From the NCBI RefSeq assembly GCF_000244755.1, contig NZ_AHOO02000012.1:124001-188000 (forward strand): a stretch of DNA of 64,000 nucleotides, given 5' to 3'. Below the pieces are notes generated by a model. The model was not told where the DNA came from. It searched no databases and saw nothing but the letters and a program-made list of their open reading frames with translations. The translations under genes were made by a program, and so were the position numbers. This document shows, piece after piece, positions 35,686-44,898 of this stretch. Each line of letters starts with the position of its first letter. Position 1 is the first letter of the stretch. This DNA is from Leptospira licerasiae serovar Varillal str. VAR 010. GTDB lineage: Bacteria > Spirochaetota > Leptospiria > Leptospirales > Leptospiraceae.

Positions 35686-36311
35686 AGAAAACATTATGCT
35701 TAATGAGACAACCAAGTATCCTTTCGGAATATCGTGGAAAATATTTGGGAAGAAAAGAAGTAGCACTCTCAAAAGAAGGTTTTCAAGAAATACTAAAAAT
35801 AAAGAAGAAAGTTCCTGATAAATTCCTAAAAGGAAAAGTATATATAAGTCCTACAAAACAATGTATGGAAACTTTTGAAGCATTAGAATTTCAGAGCGAG
35901 ATCAAACCGGAAGTTAAAGAAGAATTGCAAGAATTAGACTTTGGAGATTGGCAAGGCAGATCTTTTTCGGAACTTACGAAAATAGACTTAGAAAGTCTGA
36001 AAAAATTCGCCGATTTTCACCCTTCTTTCAGATTTCCTAATGGAGAAAGTTTAAATGAATTTCAAAAAAGAGCGGAGGTATTTAAGGAACATATTCTTTC
36101 CTCATCAGACCGGCATATTTTTATTTTAAGTCATGGCGGGATTCTCTCGATTCTACTCTGTTCATTTTTAGGACTTCCCTATTCTTTCTATCTAAAATTC
36201 AAAATTTCTCCTTCGACTCTAGTTTATTTAGATATATTCCAAAATGATCAGGTAGTTCTTACCGATCTCATTAGAATTTCTTCCGCAAGGAGATCGGAAT
36301 GGCCGGGATAA
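35682..36311 (+). CDS. Histidine-phosphatase-superfamily protein, CobC-like but lacking catalytic His and Arg
   Basis: About 209 residues from ATG 35682, which overlaps the cbiZ stop (ATGA). An earlier in-frame ATG at 35628 is less likely. The fold is clear: YLGRKEVALSKEGFQEI, LDFGDWQGRSFSEL, HPSFRFPNGESLNEFQ and FILSHGGILSILL. However, the phosphorylated His of the RHG motif is replaced (LMRQPSIL), and the Arg of the usual S-P-L-x-R is Gln in SPTKQCMETF. The second His is kept. It is probably an inactive or altered paralogue of the intact CobC at 40428, with which it shares an operon. Confidence 0.8.
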   Translation: MKKTLCLMRQPSILSEYRGKYLGRKEVALSKEGFQEILKIKKKVPDKFLKGKVYISPTKQCMETFEALEFQSEIKPEVKEELQELDFGDWQGRSFSELTKIDLESLKKFADFHPSFRFPNGESLNEFQKRAEVFKEHILSSSDRHIFILSHGGILSILLCSFLGLPYSFYLKFKISPSTLVYLDIFQNDQVVLTDLIRISSARRSEWPG

Positions 36312-36853
36312 TTTTAGTTACTGGCGGTTGCAGAAGTGGCAAAAGCGGATTTGCTTTAAAAATGGCAAATGTACAGGAAGGAAAAAAATTCTTTTTAGCC
36401 ACTTGCCCGCATATAGATTCCGAAATGGATGATAGAATACAAAGACATCGCCAGGATAGATTCGGATGGAATACGATAGAAGAGGAACTCGAAATTTCTT
36501 CCGTGTTCGATTCTATGTCATCCGGTTCCATAGCGGTATTAGATTGCCTAAGCCTTTGGATCAATAATTTAATGTTCGATGCAAATAACAAAAATATACA
36601 TCTTACACAAGATCGGGTCAAAGAAATCTGTTCTAATTTAGGAAAACATATCTTAGAGTCAAAAGCCAAAAGCGTATTCATAGTTACTAACGAAGTTGGA
36701 ATGGGCCTGGTTCCGGAAAACAAAGAAGGCAGGTTGTATCGAGATCTATTAGGTATCTGCAACCAAACATTCGCATCGATCGCAAACGAAGTTTACTTTT
36801 TAGTGAGCGGTATACCGGTTCCCATCAAAACTTTTACGGATACATACATATGA
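36299..36853 (+). CDS. cobU: Adenosylcobinamide kinase/guanylyltransferase (CobU/CobP)
   Basis: 184 residues. P-loop ILVTGGCRSGKSGFALKMA, FLATCPHIDSEMDDRIQRHR, VLDCLSLWINNLMF and VTNEVGMGLVPENKEGRLYRD are all family signatures, including the guanylylated His region. It phosphorylates and then guanylylates adenosylcobinamide. A local SD (aggag) precedes the ATG, which overlaps the previous gene by 13 bp. Confidence 0.95.
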   Translation: MAGIILVTGGCRSGKSGFALKMANVQEGKKFFLATCPHIDSEMDDRIQRHRQDRFGWNTIEEELEISSVFDSMSSGSIAVLDCLSLWINNLMFDANNKNIHLTQDRVKEICSNLGKHILESKAKSVFIVTNEVGMGLVPENKEGRLYRDLLGICNQTFASIANEVYFLVSGIPVPIKTFTDTYI

Positions 36854-39450
36854 AATCGGATCGTATCGACCTTCACGGAGGAAACTTATTCAAAATGGCG
36901 AATATCGCCGGGGCCGATCCAAGTGAAATCCTGGATTTTTCATCCAACTTAAATCCATTGGGATTTCCGGATTGGGTCCGCCCCTTGATCAATTCGAAAA
37001 TCAGTGAGCTGATACATTATCCCGACCCAAATTACACTAAGGCAAGGAATTCTTTAGAAAAATTTTGGAATATTCAAAAAGAAGAAATTGTTTTTGGAAA
37101 TGGAGCATCTGAACTCATTCATATTCTTCCGAGGATCAAAAAATTCGATCTGGCTGTCATCGTACAACCTTCTTACATAGATTATAAAAAAAGTATAGAA
37201 TTGGCCGGGATACAAATCCAAGAAATCCATCTCCGGAAAGAATCTAACTTTGAACTGAACCACGAAGAACTAGTTCATATCTTCAAAGAGAACCCTAAAA
37301 AACAGATATTAGTTTTGTTAGGACATCCAAATAATCCTACTGGGAAATTATTAAATAGAGAAGCGATCTTACAGATTGCCTCGGACCACCAAAATGCGTT
37401 TTTTGTAATAGACGAATCTTTTATCGACTTTTGCTTAAATGATGTTTCCTTCCGAAATTATAGAACCGAAAACCTGGCAGTTCTTTGGTCTTTGACTAAA
37501 ATTTTAGCTCTTCCCGGACTTAGGATCGGGTTATTATTAGCGGCACCCGCGATCGTTTCCGAAATTTCTAAATTTCTTCCGAGCTGGTCCTTGAATAGTT
37601 TAAGTGCTTCGATTATAGAAAGATTTGGGGAAGATCAGTTTTTTTTACTTAAAACAAGACAAAAAATCTCTGAATGGAAGGGTATATTCAAAGAGGAGTT
37701 AGAAGATCTAAAAACTTTCCGAGTTTATGATACGAATACGAATTTCATTTTACTAGAATTATTAGACAAAAAAATCTCTACATCGGAATTAGAAGACCTT
37801 CTTCTTAAAAGATCCAAAATCGGGATACGGAACTGCTACAATTTCATAGGATTAGAAAATGATTATATAAGGATTGCGATCAAAACGCCGGAAGAAAACG
37901 AAAGACTAATACATGCCTTTCGCTCCGCATTCGATAAAAAGCCAAAAAATTCTATAACAAAAAAAATAAAACCTTCTTTGATGCTCCAAGGTACGGCTTC
38001 CAATGTCGGAAAAAGTATATTAGCAACCGCATTCTGTAGGATTTTCACTCAGGACGGTCTTAAAGTTGCACCTTTCAAGTCTCAAAACATGGCGTTAAAC
38101 TCCTTTGTGACTCACGAAGGAGCAGAGATCGGTAGAGCACAAGCTTTGCAAGCACAGGCATGCAAAATAAAAGCCGACTATAGAATGAATCCCATCCTTC
38201 TCAAACCTTCTAGCGAAAAAGATTCTCAAGTTATTTTGAATGGAAAACCGGTAGATGCAATGGATTTCAGGGACTATATGAAATTCAAATCAAGCGCTTT
38301 CGACGAGGTAAAAAAATCCTTCGATTCACTTTCGGAAGAATTCGACATGGTAGTTCTGGAAGGAGCCGGTGGAGTTTCTGAAGTTAATTTGAAAAATAAA
38401 GATATTGTAAACATGAGAATGGCAGAATATGCCAAATCAAAAGTATTATTAGTAGGTAATATAGACCATGGAGGTGTCTTCGGATCTTTCGTAGGAGCGA
38501 TGGAAACAATGTCGGAATGGGAAAGAAAGCTAGTTTCAGGTTTTCTAATCAACCGATTCAGAGGAATAAAAAGCCTACTTGATCCAGGGATCAGATATTT
38601 AGAAGAAACCACTCGTAAAAATGTATTTGGGATCGTCCCCTTTTTAAACGATCTACGATTACCTGAAGAAGATTCATTAGAATTTAAATCAGGAAGTCTG
38701 AACGACACTTCTCCATTAGGAAACAGGATCGATATTGTCCTAATCGACACACCCAGGATTTCCAATCACACCGATCTAGATCCACTTAGGATAGAACCGG
38801 ATGTAAGAGTAAGAATCGTTCAGAGAAAGGAAGAAATCGGAAATCCGGACGTTTTAATACTTCCGGGAAGTAAGAATGTAATCACCGATCTAAATTACCT
38901 AAAAGAATCGGGGATCTCGGAAATTATTTTAAATTTTCATAAACAAGGGAGAACCGAGATCATAGGGATATGTGGAGGCTACCAAATGTTAGGAGAATCC
39001 ATACATGATCCGTTCCAAATAGAAAGTACTTTAGGATCCGCGGAAGGGTTAAAACTGATCGGCGTCAAAACAGTATTAGAAAAAGAAAAATTACTTAAAC
39101 AAACTGAAGGCACCCATGTTCTGTCCGGAAAAAAAGTATCCGGCTACGAAATCCATCATGGAAATACAAAAGAGATCTCCGCAAAGTCCTTGTTCCAGAA
39201 TATTTTCGGAGAAAGTTTAGGTCACCAAGGAATTTCAGAAAGAGTATGGGGGACTTATTTACACGGAGTATTTGACGAGGACGAGTTCAGAAGATGGTTC
39301 TTAGATAAGATCCGCGTCGAAAAAGGGATGAAACCCTTAGGCAAGATCCAGGCCAGATACGAATTAGAAACCAATATAGATCGTTTAGCGAACGAAGTCA
39401 GAAAATCGGTAAATATGAATGAAATTTATCGGATCTTAGGACTAAAATGA
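36850..39450 (+). CDS. Fusion of threonine-phosphate decarboxylase-like (CobD/CobC) and cobyric acid synthase (CobQ)
   Basis: 866 residues. The N-terminal 365 residues are a PLP fold-type I enzyme: LDFSSNLNPLGFPDWVRPLI, LLGHPNNPTGKLL, and the PLP-Lys region SLTKILALPGLRIGLL. It would make aminopropanol phosphate. From about residue 376 the chain is a complete CobQ: MLQGTASNVGKSILATAFC, PFKSQNMALNSFVT, EGAGGVSEVN, GNIDHGGVFGSFVGAM and the glutaminase Cys in IIGICGGYQMLG. CobQ amidates four side chains to give cobyric acid, the partner of aminopropanol phosphate in the next step. The fusion joins two supply lines to CbiB, encoded directly downstream. Confidence 0.94.
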   Translation: MKSDRIDLHGGNLFKMANIAGADPSEILDFSSNLNPLGFPDWVRPLINSKISELIHYPDPNYTKARNSLEKFWNIQKEEIVFGNGASELIHILPRIKKFDLAVIVQPSYIDYKKSIELAGIQIQEIHLRKESNFELNHEELVHIFKENPKKQILVLLGHPNNPTGKLLNREAILQIASDHQNAFFVIDESFIDFCLNDVSFRNYRTENLAVLWSLTKILALPGLRIGLLLAAPAIVSEISKFLPSWSLNSLSASIIERFGEDQFFLLKTRQKISEWKGIFKEELEDLKTFRVYDTNTNFILLELLDKKISTSELEDLLLKRSKIGIRNCYNFIGLENDYIRIAIKTPEENERLIHAFRSAFDKKPKNSITKKIKPSLMLQGTASNVGKSILATAFCRIFTQDGLKVAPFKSQNMALNSFVTHEGAEIGRAQALQAQACKIKADYRMNPILLKPSSEKDSQVILNGKPVDAMDFRDYMKFKSSAFDEVKKSFDSLSEEFDMVVLEGAGGVSEVNLKNKDIVNMRMAEYAKSKVLLVGNIDHGGVFGSFVGAMETMSEWERKLVSGFLINRFRGIKSLLDPGIRYLEETTRKNVFGIVPFLNDLRLPEEDSLEFKSGSLNDTSPLGNRIDIVLIDTPRISNHTDLDPLRIEPDVRVRIVQRKEEIGNPDVLILPGSKNVITDLNYLKESGISEIILNFHKQGRTEIIGICGGYQMLGESIHDPFQIESTLGSAEGLKLIGVKTVLEKEKLLKQTEGTHVLSGKKVSGYEIHHGNTKEISAKSLFQNIFGESLGHQGISERVWGTYLHGVFDEDEFRRWFLDKIRVEKGMKPLGKIQARYELETNIDRLANEVRKSVNMNEIYRILGLK

Positions 39451-40412
39451 ATTCGATCTGGATCCTTCCCACCTCTCTACTTCTAGATCTGAGCATTGGA
39501 GATCCTCAAGGATTTCCTCATCCGGTAAGGCTCATAGGAAAGTTTGCCAGATTCATGGAGAAGGTCACAAGAAAGCTCATTCCTTCGGAAAGAATCGCGG
39601 GATCAGTCACTGCATTGTCTGTATATTCTATTTCTTTTATATTCTCCTGGATGATTGTAGAATGTTTCCGATATCTACATCCTTTTTTAGGAGAATTGGC
39701 TTCCGCATTCGTTATCTATACTAGTATCGCCTTAAAGGATCTATTGGATCACAGTAAAGACGTGTATTCGGCACTAAACGATAACGATCTTAAAAAGGCA
39801 AGAATCATGGTTGGAAAGATCGTAGGGAGAGATACTGCAAATTTAGAAGAACCGGAAATAGTAAGAGCAGGTTTAGAAAGTGTTGGAGAAAGTCTGGTGG
39901 ATGGGATCACTGCCCCCCTTTTTTTCGCGGCGTTAGGGGGACCAAACTTTGCCATACTATATCGATCCATCAATACTTTGGATTCAATCTTCGGTTATAA
40001 GAATGAAACATATCTAAAATTCGGTTGGGCTTCCGCCAGAACGGACGATTTAGCAAATTATATTCCTGCAAGACTCACCGCCCCTATACTTTGTATTTCT
40101 TCTGCAATCTTAGGATTTTTTCCATTAAACTCCTTTAAAATACTTATCAGGGATGGAAAAAAACATCCCAGCCCAAATTCCGGACTTTGTGAGGCGGCTT
40201 TGGCGGGAGCTTTAAACGTCCAATTAGGTGGAAAAAACTATTATTCGGGAATACCGAGCGAAAAGCCAAAATTAGGGGATTCGGATCGGAAACTATCCCC
40301 TAATTTGATCTTAGATGCGAACAAAATTGTCTTCTTAACCTCTATTCTATCCTCTATATTGTTTTTGGGCTTGGGACAAATGGCTCATTTTTTCCTCGGA
40401 TCTTTCTTATAA
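39447..40412 (+). CDS. cbiB: CbiB, adenosylcobinamide-phosphate synthase
   Basis: 321 residues with several membrane segments. LDLSIGDPQGFPHPVRLIGK at the N-terminus, then IVGRDTANLEEPEIVRAGLE, SVGESLVDGITAPLFFAALG, NTLDSIFGYKNE and YIPARLTAPI are CbiB/CobD hallmarks. It joins cobyric acid with aminopropanol (phosphate) at the membrane. The start overlaps the cobQ-fusion stop by 4 bp. Confidence 0.95.
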   Translation: MNSIWILPTSLLLDLSIGDPQGFPHPVRLIGKFARFMEKVTRKLIPSERIAGSVTALSVYSISFIFSWMIVECFRYLHPFLGELASAFVIYTSIALKDLLDHSKDVYSALNDNDLKKARIMVGKIVGRDTANLEEPEIVRAGLESVGESLVDGITAPLFFAALGGPNFAILYRSINTLDSIFGYKNETYLKFGWASARTDDLANYIPARLTAPILCISSAILGFFPLNSFKILIRDGKKHPSPNSGLCEAALAGALNVQLGGKNYYSGIPSEKPKLGDSDRKLSPNLILDANKIVFLTSILSSILFLGLGQMAHFFLGSFL

Positions 40413-40427
40413 TATTATATTTACTTC

Positions 40428-41030
40428 ATGAAAAAAGATAAATATCACATTTTTATAATTCGACACGGAGAAACGGATTGGAACCGAGAAGGAAGATTAC
40501 AAGGACAAAGTGACACTTCCCTCTCAGAGCAGGGGAAAAAACAAGCATCCAGACTGGCAGACAAACTAAAAAACGAAGGCATAGAGCTAATCTTTAGTAG
40601 CGATTTAAAAAGAACGAAAGAGACTTCCGAAAAGATCGCTCATAAACTAGGGATAGAAATAGTATATCATCCGGGACTTAGGGAAATCCACTTGGGAGAA
40701 GCACAGGGGTTTTTAGAATCAGATCTTTCCGATAAATTTGGAGAAAAATCCTATTCCGCCTGGAAAAGTTCAGATCAAACATACGATCGATTTAGATTTC
40801 CTGGAGGAGAAACCAAATCGGAGGCAGAGTCCAGAATTATCACTACTATATTACATTTATTGAAAATACATGGAAAAAATAAAATTGCAGTTTGCAGCCA
40901 TGGATTCGTTCTTTCCAGATTTTATAAACATTTTTCTTTTAACGAATTTGCTTATCCTAAACTTGGAAATTGTGAGACATTTGAATTATTCATTCCATCT
41001 GATATTGTGGAAAGATCCTTACAGAAGTAG
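40428..41030 (+). CDS. cobC: CobC-type alpha-ribazole phosphatase / histidine phosphatase
   Basis: 200 residues. The intact catalytic motif FIIRHGETDWNREGRLQGQ, the Arg in SSDLKRTKETSEK, LREIHLGEAQGF and the second His in IAVCSHGFVLSRFY are all present. Position as the last gene of the cobalamin train suggests dephosphorylation of alpha-ribazole phosphate or adenosylcobalamin phosphate. CobS and CobT, the enzymes on either side of this step, are not in the window. The gap to cbiB is only 15 bp. Confidence 0.88.
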   Translation: MKKDKYHIFIIRHGETDWNREGRLQGQSDTSLSEQGKKQASRLADKLKNEGIELIFSSDLKRTKETSEKIAHKLGIEIVYHPGLREIHLGEAQGFLESDLSDKFGEKSYSAWKSSDQTYDRFRFPGGETKSEAESRIITTILHLLKIHGKNKIAVCSHGFVLSRFYKHFSFNEFAYPKLGNCETFELFIPSDIVERSLQK

Positions 41031-41100
41031 AATAAATTTGTACGATATTTTTCTAAGCTAATGCGACTTTTTTATTGAATAAACTGAGACGATTCAAATG

Positions 41101-41230
41101 ATCGTCTTAACTTTCAGGATGAAGTTGGGTGTAATTCCCACGCTGACCCGCAACTGTGATCGGAACGAATCAAAAAGATATGATCTTTTTGTTCTCATTT
41201 CGCAAGCCAGATCTCCCTGCAGACTAAGAC
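41101..41230 (+). promoter_or_regulatory. Cobalamin (B12) riboswitch 2, upstream of the TonB receptor
   Basis: AGTTGGGTGTAATTCCCACG, GACCCGCAACTGTGATCGG and AAGCCAGATCTCCCTGCAGAC follow in the order of a B12 aptamer. The variable peripheral arm is a strong hairpin, CAAAAAGAT-ATG-ATCTTTTTG. It is diverged from riboswitch 1 (GCAACTG versus GCCGCTG in the B12 box). Confidence 0.9.
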
Positions 41231-41285
41231 CTCGAGGTTAGGTATGTTAGCATTCTCGCCAAGCACGTCCGTGCATCCGCGAAGG

Positions 41286-41309
41286 GCCCCGAAAGTTAAA
41301 AATCGGGGC
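41286..41309 (+). promoter_or_regulatory. Hairpin in the expression platform of riboswitch 2
   Basis: GCCCCGA pairs with TCGGGGC around a 10-base loop. No T-run follows, so it may act in antitermination or translation control rather than as an intrinsic terminator. The start codon is 134 bp downstream; the rest of 41310-41443 holds nothing recognised. Confidence 0.5.
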
Positions 41310-41443
41310 TACCGCAAACCAGGATAAATTTCTAATTTTGTATATTAGAATATCTATATATTCTTATTCTATTAAAAATTAGGCTAACAGTCGTTAGTTT
41401 TCCTAGATTCGGAAGTTTTCCAAAGAAAACGGACGTAAAAAAC

Positions 41444-43594
41444 ATGAGGCAAATTGTTCTTCGGATTGCCTGCTTAAGCATATCTTTATCGTATTTCGTA
41501 TCTGCGATATTCTCCCCTGCCCTTTCCCAAGATCGGGAAACAAAGTCGGCTAACGGAAAGGAAAGAACAGATTCTGAAAAATCGGAACTGAAAAGAAAGA
41601 TCTCCGAGTACAAACCTGATACAATCGTAATCAGGGATAGAAGATCTAATTTAATCGGGATCGCTTCTTCCGCAAGTGAAGGTGTGGTAGGTTCGGATCA
41701 AATCAAAACAAGACCTATCATGAGACAGGGAGAAGTCGCAGAGTTGATCCCTGGAGTTATCGTAACCCAACACAGCGGCGGCGGAAAGGCCAACCAATTC
41801 TTCTTAAGGGGCTTTAACTTGGATCACGGAACCGATCTTTCCTCCAATGTCGACGGAATGCCAGTAAATAACGTTAGCCATGCTCATGGACAAGGTTATA
41901 CGGATCTAAACTTTCTGATCCCTGAACTTGTGGAGCAGATGCAATATAAGAAAGGAGTTTATTATGCCGATCAAGGCGATTTCGCTTCTGCTGGCGCATT
42001 CAACATTTCTTATTTTAAAAGCCTAACAAAAGGGATCGCTAATTTTGAAGGAGGGACCTTCGGTTATGCAAGGACACTTATCGCAAAATCCCACAAAATA
42101 GGTCCGGGGGATCTTCTGTATGCTTTCGAAGTTTCTCATAATGACGGGCCTTGGGTAATTTCGGATAACTTTAGAAGAGTGAACAGTGTCACAAGTTATT
42201 CAATAGGAGATAAACAGAAAGGTTTCAGCATCAGCTTTATGGGTTACAAAGGTAGCTGGCATTCTACAGGCCAGGCTCCAAAACGGGCTCTTAGAATGGG
42301 TGATTCTTGGTTGGATCCGGATTCAGGCCTGAGTAGATTCGAAAGTGTCGATCATAACGATGGAGGATGGTCCAATCGAGCAAGCGTCAATTTCGAGGCT
42401 CATCGTCTTGAAAAAGGATACGAAGCAAAGACTCAGTTTTACGGAATATATTACGATTTACGATTATTCTCCAACTTCACTTATTATTTGGACGATCAAC
42501 AAAGAGGAGATCAGCATGAACAATCGGATCGAAGAACGATTGCAGGAAGCAAATCCAGTTATAAGGATATAAGCGAATTCTGCGGGATCCGGATGGAGAA
42601 TACTATAGGACTTCAGATCAGAAGAGACTACATCCAAAACGGTCTATTCCATACCGAAAAAAGAGCAAGATTGGAAACAGTAAGAGAGGATGGGATCATA
42701 CAAATTAGCTCCGGAATATATTATGAAAACAAGATACAATGGTTAAAAAAATTCAGGACAGTATTCGGACTGAGAGGTGATTATTATAAATTTGACGTAG
42801 ATGATTGGGGAGCGAAAGAAAGATCGATTAGGAATGCCAAGATCTATAGCCCTAAAGGAAGTATCATCATCGGACCTTGGTCGAAGACCGAATTTTACAT
42901 AAGTGGAGGATATGGATTCCACAGTAACGACGCAAGAGGTGTAGTACAAAAAACGAACGCGGCAGATCCACTTGTCCAAACAAGAGGTGGAGAAATCGGC
43001 CTCCGAACCGAGCCTATCCATGGTTGGCAGTCCACAGTCTCCTTTTGGCAATTGGATATGAATTCTGAACTATTATTTACCGGAGACAATGGGACTACTG
43101 AAGCAAGCAGACCAAGCACTCGAAAAGGGTTCGAATGGGCCAATTATTATTCTTACAATGCTTGGCTCATGATAGACGCCGATTTTGCGACTTCCAAATC
43201 TAGATTCAGGAACGATGATCCCTCCGGGAATTATATTCCAGGATCGATACGCCATACATTGGCTTCCGGAATTACTTTAAAAAACCCTAATGGATTTTTC
43301 GGATCCTTTAGAGTGAGATATTTCGGAAATCGCTCCCTGATCGAGGACAATTCCGTGCGCTCTCCCGCGACAACTACGGTGAATTTTCAGTTCGGAAGGA
43401 ATTTCGGAGAAGATCTAAATATAGTTTTTGAAGTATTTAATTTATTGAACGCGCATGTAAGCGATATAGATTATTATTATGCTTCCAGATTAAAGAATGA
43501 ACCCGTCGGTCCTAACGAAGGAGGATATAACGATATACATACCCATCCGGCTCAGCCAAGATCGATACGACTTTCGATGAGAGCTTCTTTTTAA
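41444..43594 (+). CDS. TonB-dependent outer-membrane receptor (corrinoid or cobalt uptake)
   Basis: 716 residues. The signal peptide is roughly 1-29, ending SPALSQ. The plug domain (about 65-190) contains SDQIKTRPIMRQGEVAELIP, GVIVTQHSGGGKANQFFLRG and NLDHGTDLSSNVDGMPVNNV. The remainder is a beta-barrel with a terminal aromatic residue (RLSMRASF). His residues in NVSHAHGQGYTD lie in the plug. A B12 riboswitch directly upstream places it in the cobalamin/cobalt regulon. It is not clearly BtuB; substrate could be a corrinoid or a cobalt chelate. It is separated from the cob operon by a 413-bp leader and may have its own promoter. Confidence 0.9.
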   Translation: MRQIVLRIACLSISLSYFVSAIFSPALSQDRETKSANGKERTDSEKSELKRKISEYKPDTIVIRDRRSNLIGIASSASEGVVGSDQIKTRPIMRQGEVAELIPGVIVTQHSGGGKANQFFLRGFNLDHGTDLSSNVDGMPVNNVSHAHGQGYTDLNFLIPELVEQMQYKKGVYYADQGDFASAGAFNISYFKSLTKGIANFEGGTFGYARTLIAKSHKIGPGDLLYAFEVSHNDGPWVISDNFRRVNSVTSYSIGDKQKGFSISFMGYKGSWHSTGQAPKRALRMGDSWLDPDSGLSRFESVDHNDGGWSNRASVNFEAHRLEKGYEAKTQFYGIYYDLRLFSNFTYYLDDQQRGDQHEQSDRRTIAGSKSSYKDISEFCGIRMENTIGLQIRRDYIQNGLFHTEKRARLETVREDGIIQISSGIYYENKIQWLKKFRTVFGLRGDYYKFDVDDWGAKERSIRNAKIYSPKGSIIIGPWSKTEFYISGGYGFHSNDARGVVQKTNAADPLVQTRGGEIGLRTEPIHGWQSTVSFWQLDMNSELLFTGDNGTTEASRPSTRKGFEWANYYSYNAWLMIDADFATSKSRFRNDDPSGNYIPGSIRHTLASGITLKNPNGFFGSFRVRYFGNRSLIEDNSVRSPATTTVNFQFGRNFGEDLNIVFEVFNLLNAHVSDIDYYYASRLKNEPVGPNEGGYNDIHTHPAQPRSIRLSMRASF

Positions 43595-43597
43595 TGT

Positions 43598-44359
43598 CTA
43601 CTTTTTGACGTAATCCCGTATTACCAGGATACGATCCACGTCCACTTCCTTATTTTTAGGAACGGATTTAGTAAACGTAAACACTTCGGTGCTGAGTCCG
43701 TTCTTTGAAAGTAAAAGCCCGTGCGAGGGAACCGTTTCAAGAGGTATTTTTTCCGCAAAATGATTATCCAATTCAAAACTTTCAATATCCGGAAGATTTT
43801 TCATACTTAAGACGTCCCCGAGAGATTTTCCTATAGCATCCGATTCCAACCAACCGGTAAGCTTCTCCGCGGATAAATTCATAAAAGAGATCTGTCCTTT
43901 AGAATCGAAAGCGATCACTCCCTCATGCATATTTCGTAACTCTGCGGAGACCAGCCTGGCCTTCTCCATCAGTTCCTTCTCCACCTCGTGTTTATACAGG
44001 ATGAGTTCGATCACAATTTGTAATTCTCTGGTCTGAAAAGGTTTTAGAATATATGCATTCGGCTCCGTTAATTTTGCCCGTGTCAATGTTTGGGAATCGG
44101 AAGATGCAGTGATATAAACGATTGGAACGTCTAAAAATTTTCGGATTCTTTTGGCGGCATCTATTCCGTCCAAATATCCGTTCGCAAGGACTATATCGAT
44201 CAGGATTAGGTCCGGTTGAAGTGCAATCGCTTGTTTGACTGCGGTTTCGCCGGTATTTGCAATGCTTGGCTCCGGATATCCCATCCTTATCAGTCTATGA
44301 CGAATATCCTGAGCGACAAGTCCCTCGTCCTCTACGATCAAAATCCTAGTGTCTTTCAT
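43598..44359 (-). CDS. Response regulator with C-terminal PAS domain
   Basis: About 253 residues from the ATG at 44359, which has an SD (ggag) 8 bp upstream. An earlier in-frame start at 44380 is possible. The receiver domain has ILIVEDEGLVAQDI, the phospho-Asp in LILIDIVLANGYLDGIDAA, VYITASSD and ILKPFQTREL. A short helix (KHEVEKELMEKARLV) leads to a PAS domain (VIAFDSKGQISFMNLSAEKL). No output DNA-binding domain is present. The last gene of a minus-strand signalling operon, it converges with the TonB receptor gene with 3 bp between stops. Confidence 0.88.
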   Translation of the reverse strand: MKDTRILIVEDEGLVAQDIRHRLIRMGYPEPSIANTGETAVKQAIALQPDLILIDIVLANGYLDGIDAAKRIRKFLDVPIVYITASSDSQTLTRAKLTEPNAYILKPFQTRELQIVIELILYKHEVEKELMEKARLVSAELRNMHEGVIAFDSKGQISFMNLSAEKLTGWLESDAIGKSLGDVLSMKNLPDIESFELDNHFAEKIPLETVPSHGLLLSKNGLSTEVFTFTKSVPKNKEVDVDRILVIRDYVKK

Positions 44360-44418
44360 TTCATCTCCGAAAATATTCAAAATTATAAAATTAGAATATT
44401 ATTATTACTCAAATCAGA

Positions 44419-44898
44419 TCATACCCCTGCCTCTTCCGAAGAAGGCTTGATCAGATCCTTTACGCCATGCAGTATGGCGGACATATTCCTTCTTTCTCTT
44501 TTTCTTTTTTTATCGAGCCCATGCTTGTTTAATGCGATCTCTATCGCTATCTGTAATTCTTTGGTCTGAAAAGGTTTCAGTAAATATCCGTAAGGTCTTG
44601 TCGGCTTACTACGAAGAAGAGTGGATTCATCCGCATATGCGGTAAGATATATCACAGGCAGATCCATCTTATCCAAAATTTCCTGGACTGTTTCTATCCC
44701 GTCGTAATTCCCTCTGGATAACATAATATCCATGAGCAGAAGGTCCGGTTTATCCAGATAAACTTTTCTTAATGCTTCATTCCCAGTAGAAGCGATACTT
44801 ACGAAATCATAACCAAGATCGGATAATTTGCTGAGTATATCCTTTGCTACGATACTCTCGTCTTCTACGATCAGTATTTTTGCTTCGCTGGAGATCAT
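44419..44898 (-). CDS. Single-domain response regulator
   Basis: 159 residues. A receiver domain with ILIVEDESIVAKDIL, the phospho-Asp in LLLMDIMLSRGNYDGIETV, VIYLTAYADES and YLLKPFQTKEL is followed by a basic 35-residue tail (KKRKRERRN). It is similar in sequence to the receiver of the adjacent gene at 43598, probably a duplication. The start overlaps the stop of the upstream kinase by 4 bp (ATGA). It may pass phosphate within a relay or act by protein contact. Confidence 0.87.
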   Translation of the reverse strand: MISSEAKILIVEDESIVAKDILSKLSDLGYDFVSIASTGNEALRKVYLDKPDLLLMDIMLSRGNYDGIETVQEILDKMDLPVIYLTAYADESTLLRSKPTRPYGYLLKPFQTKELQIAIEIALNKHGLDKKRKRERRNMSAILHGVKDLIKPSSEEAGV

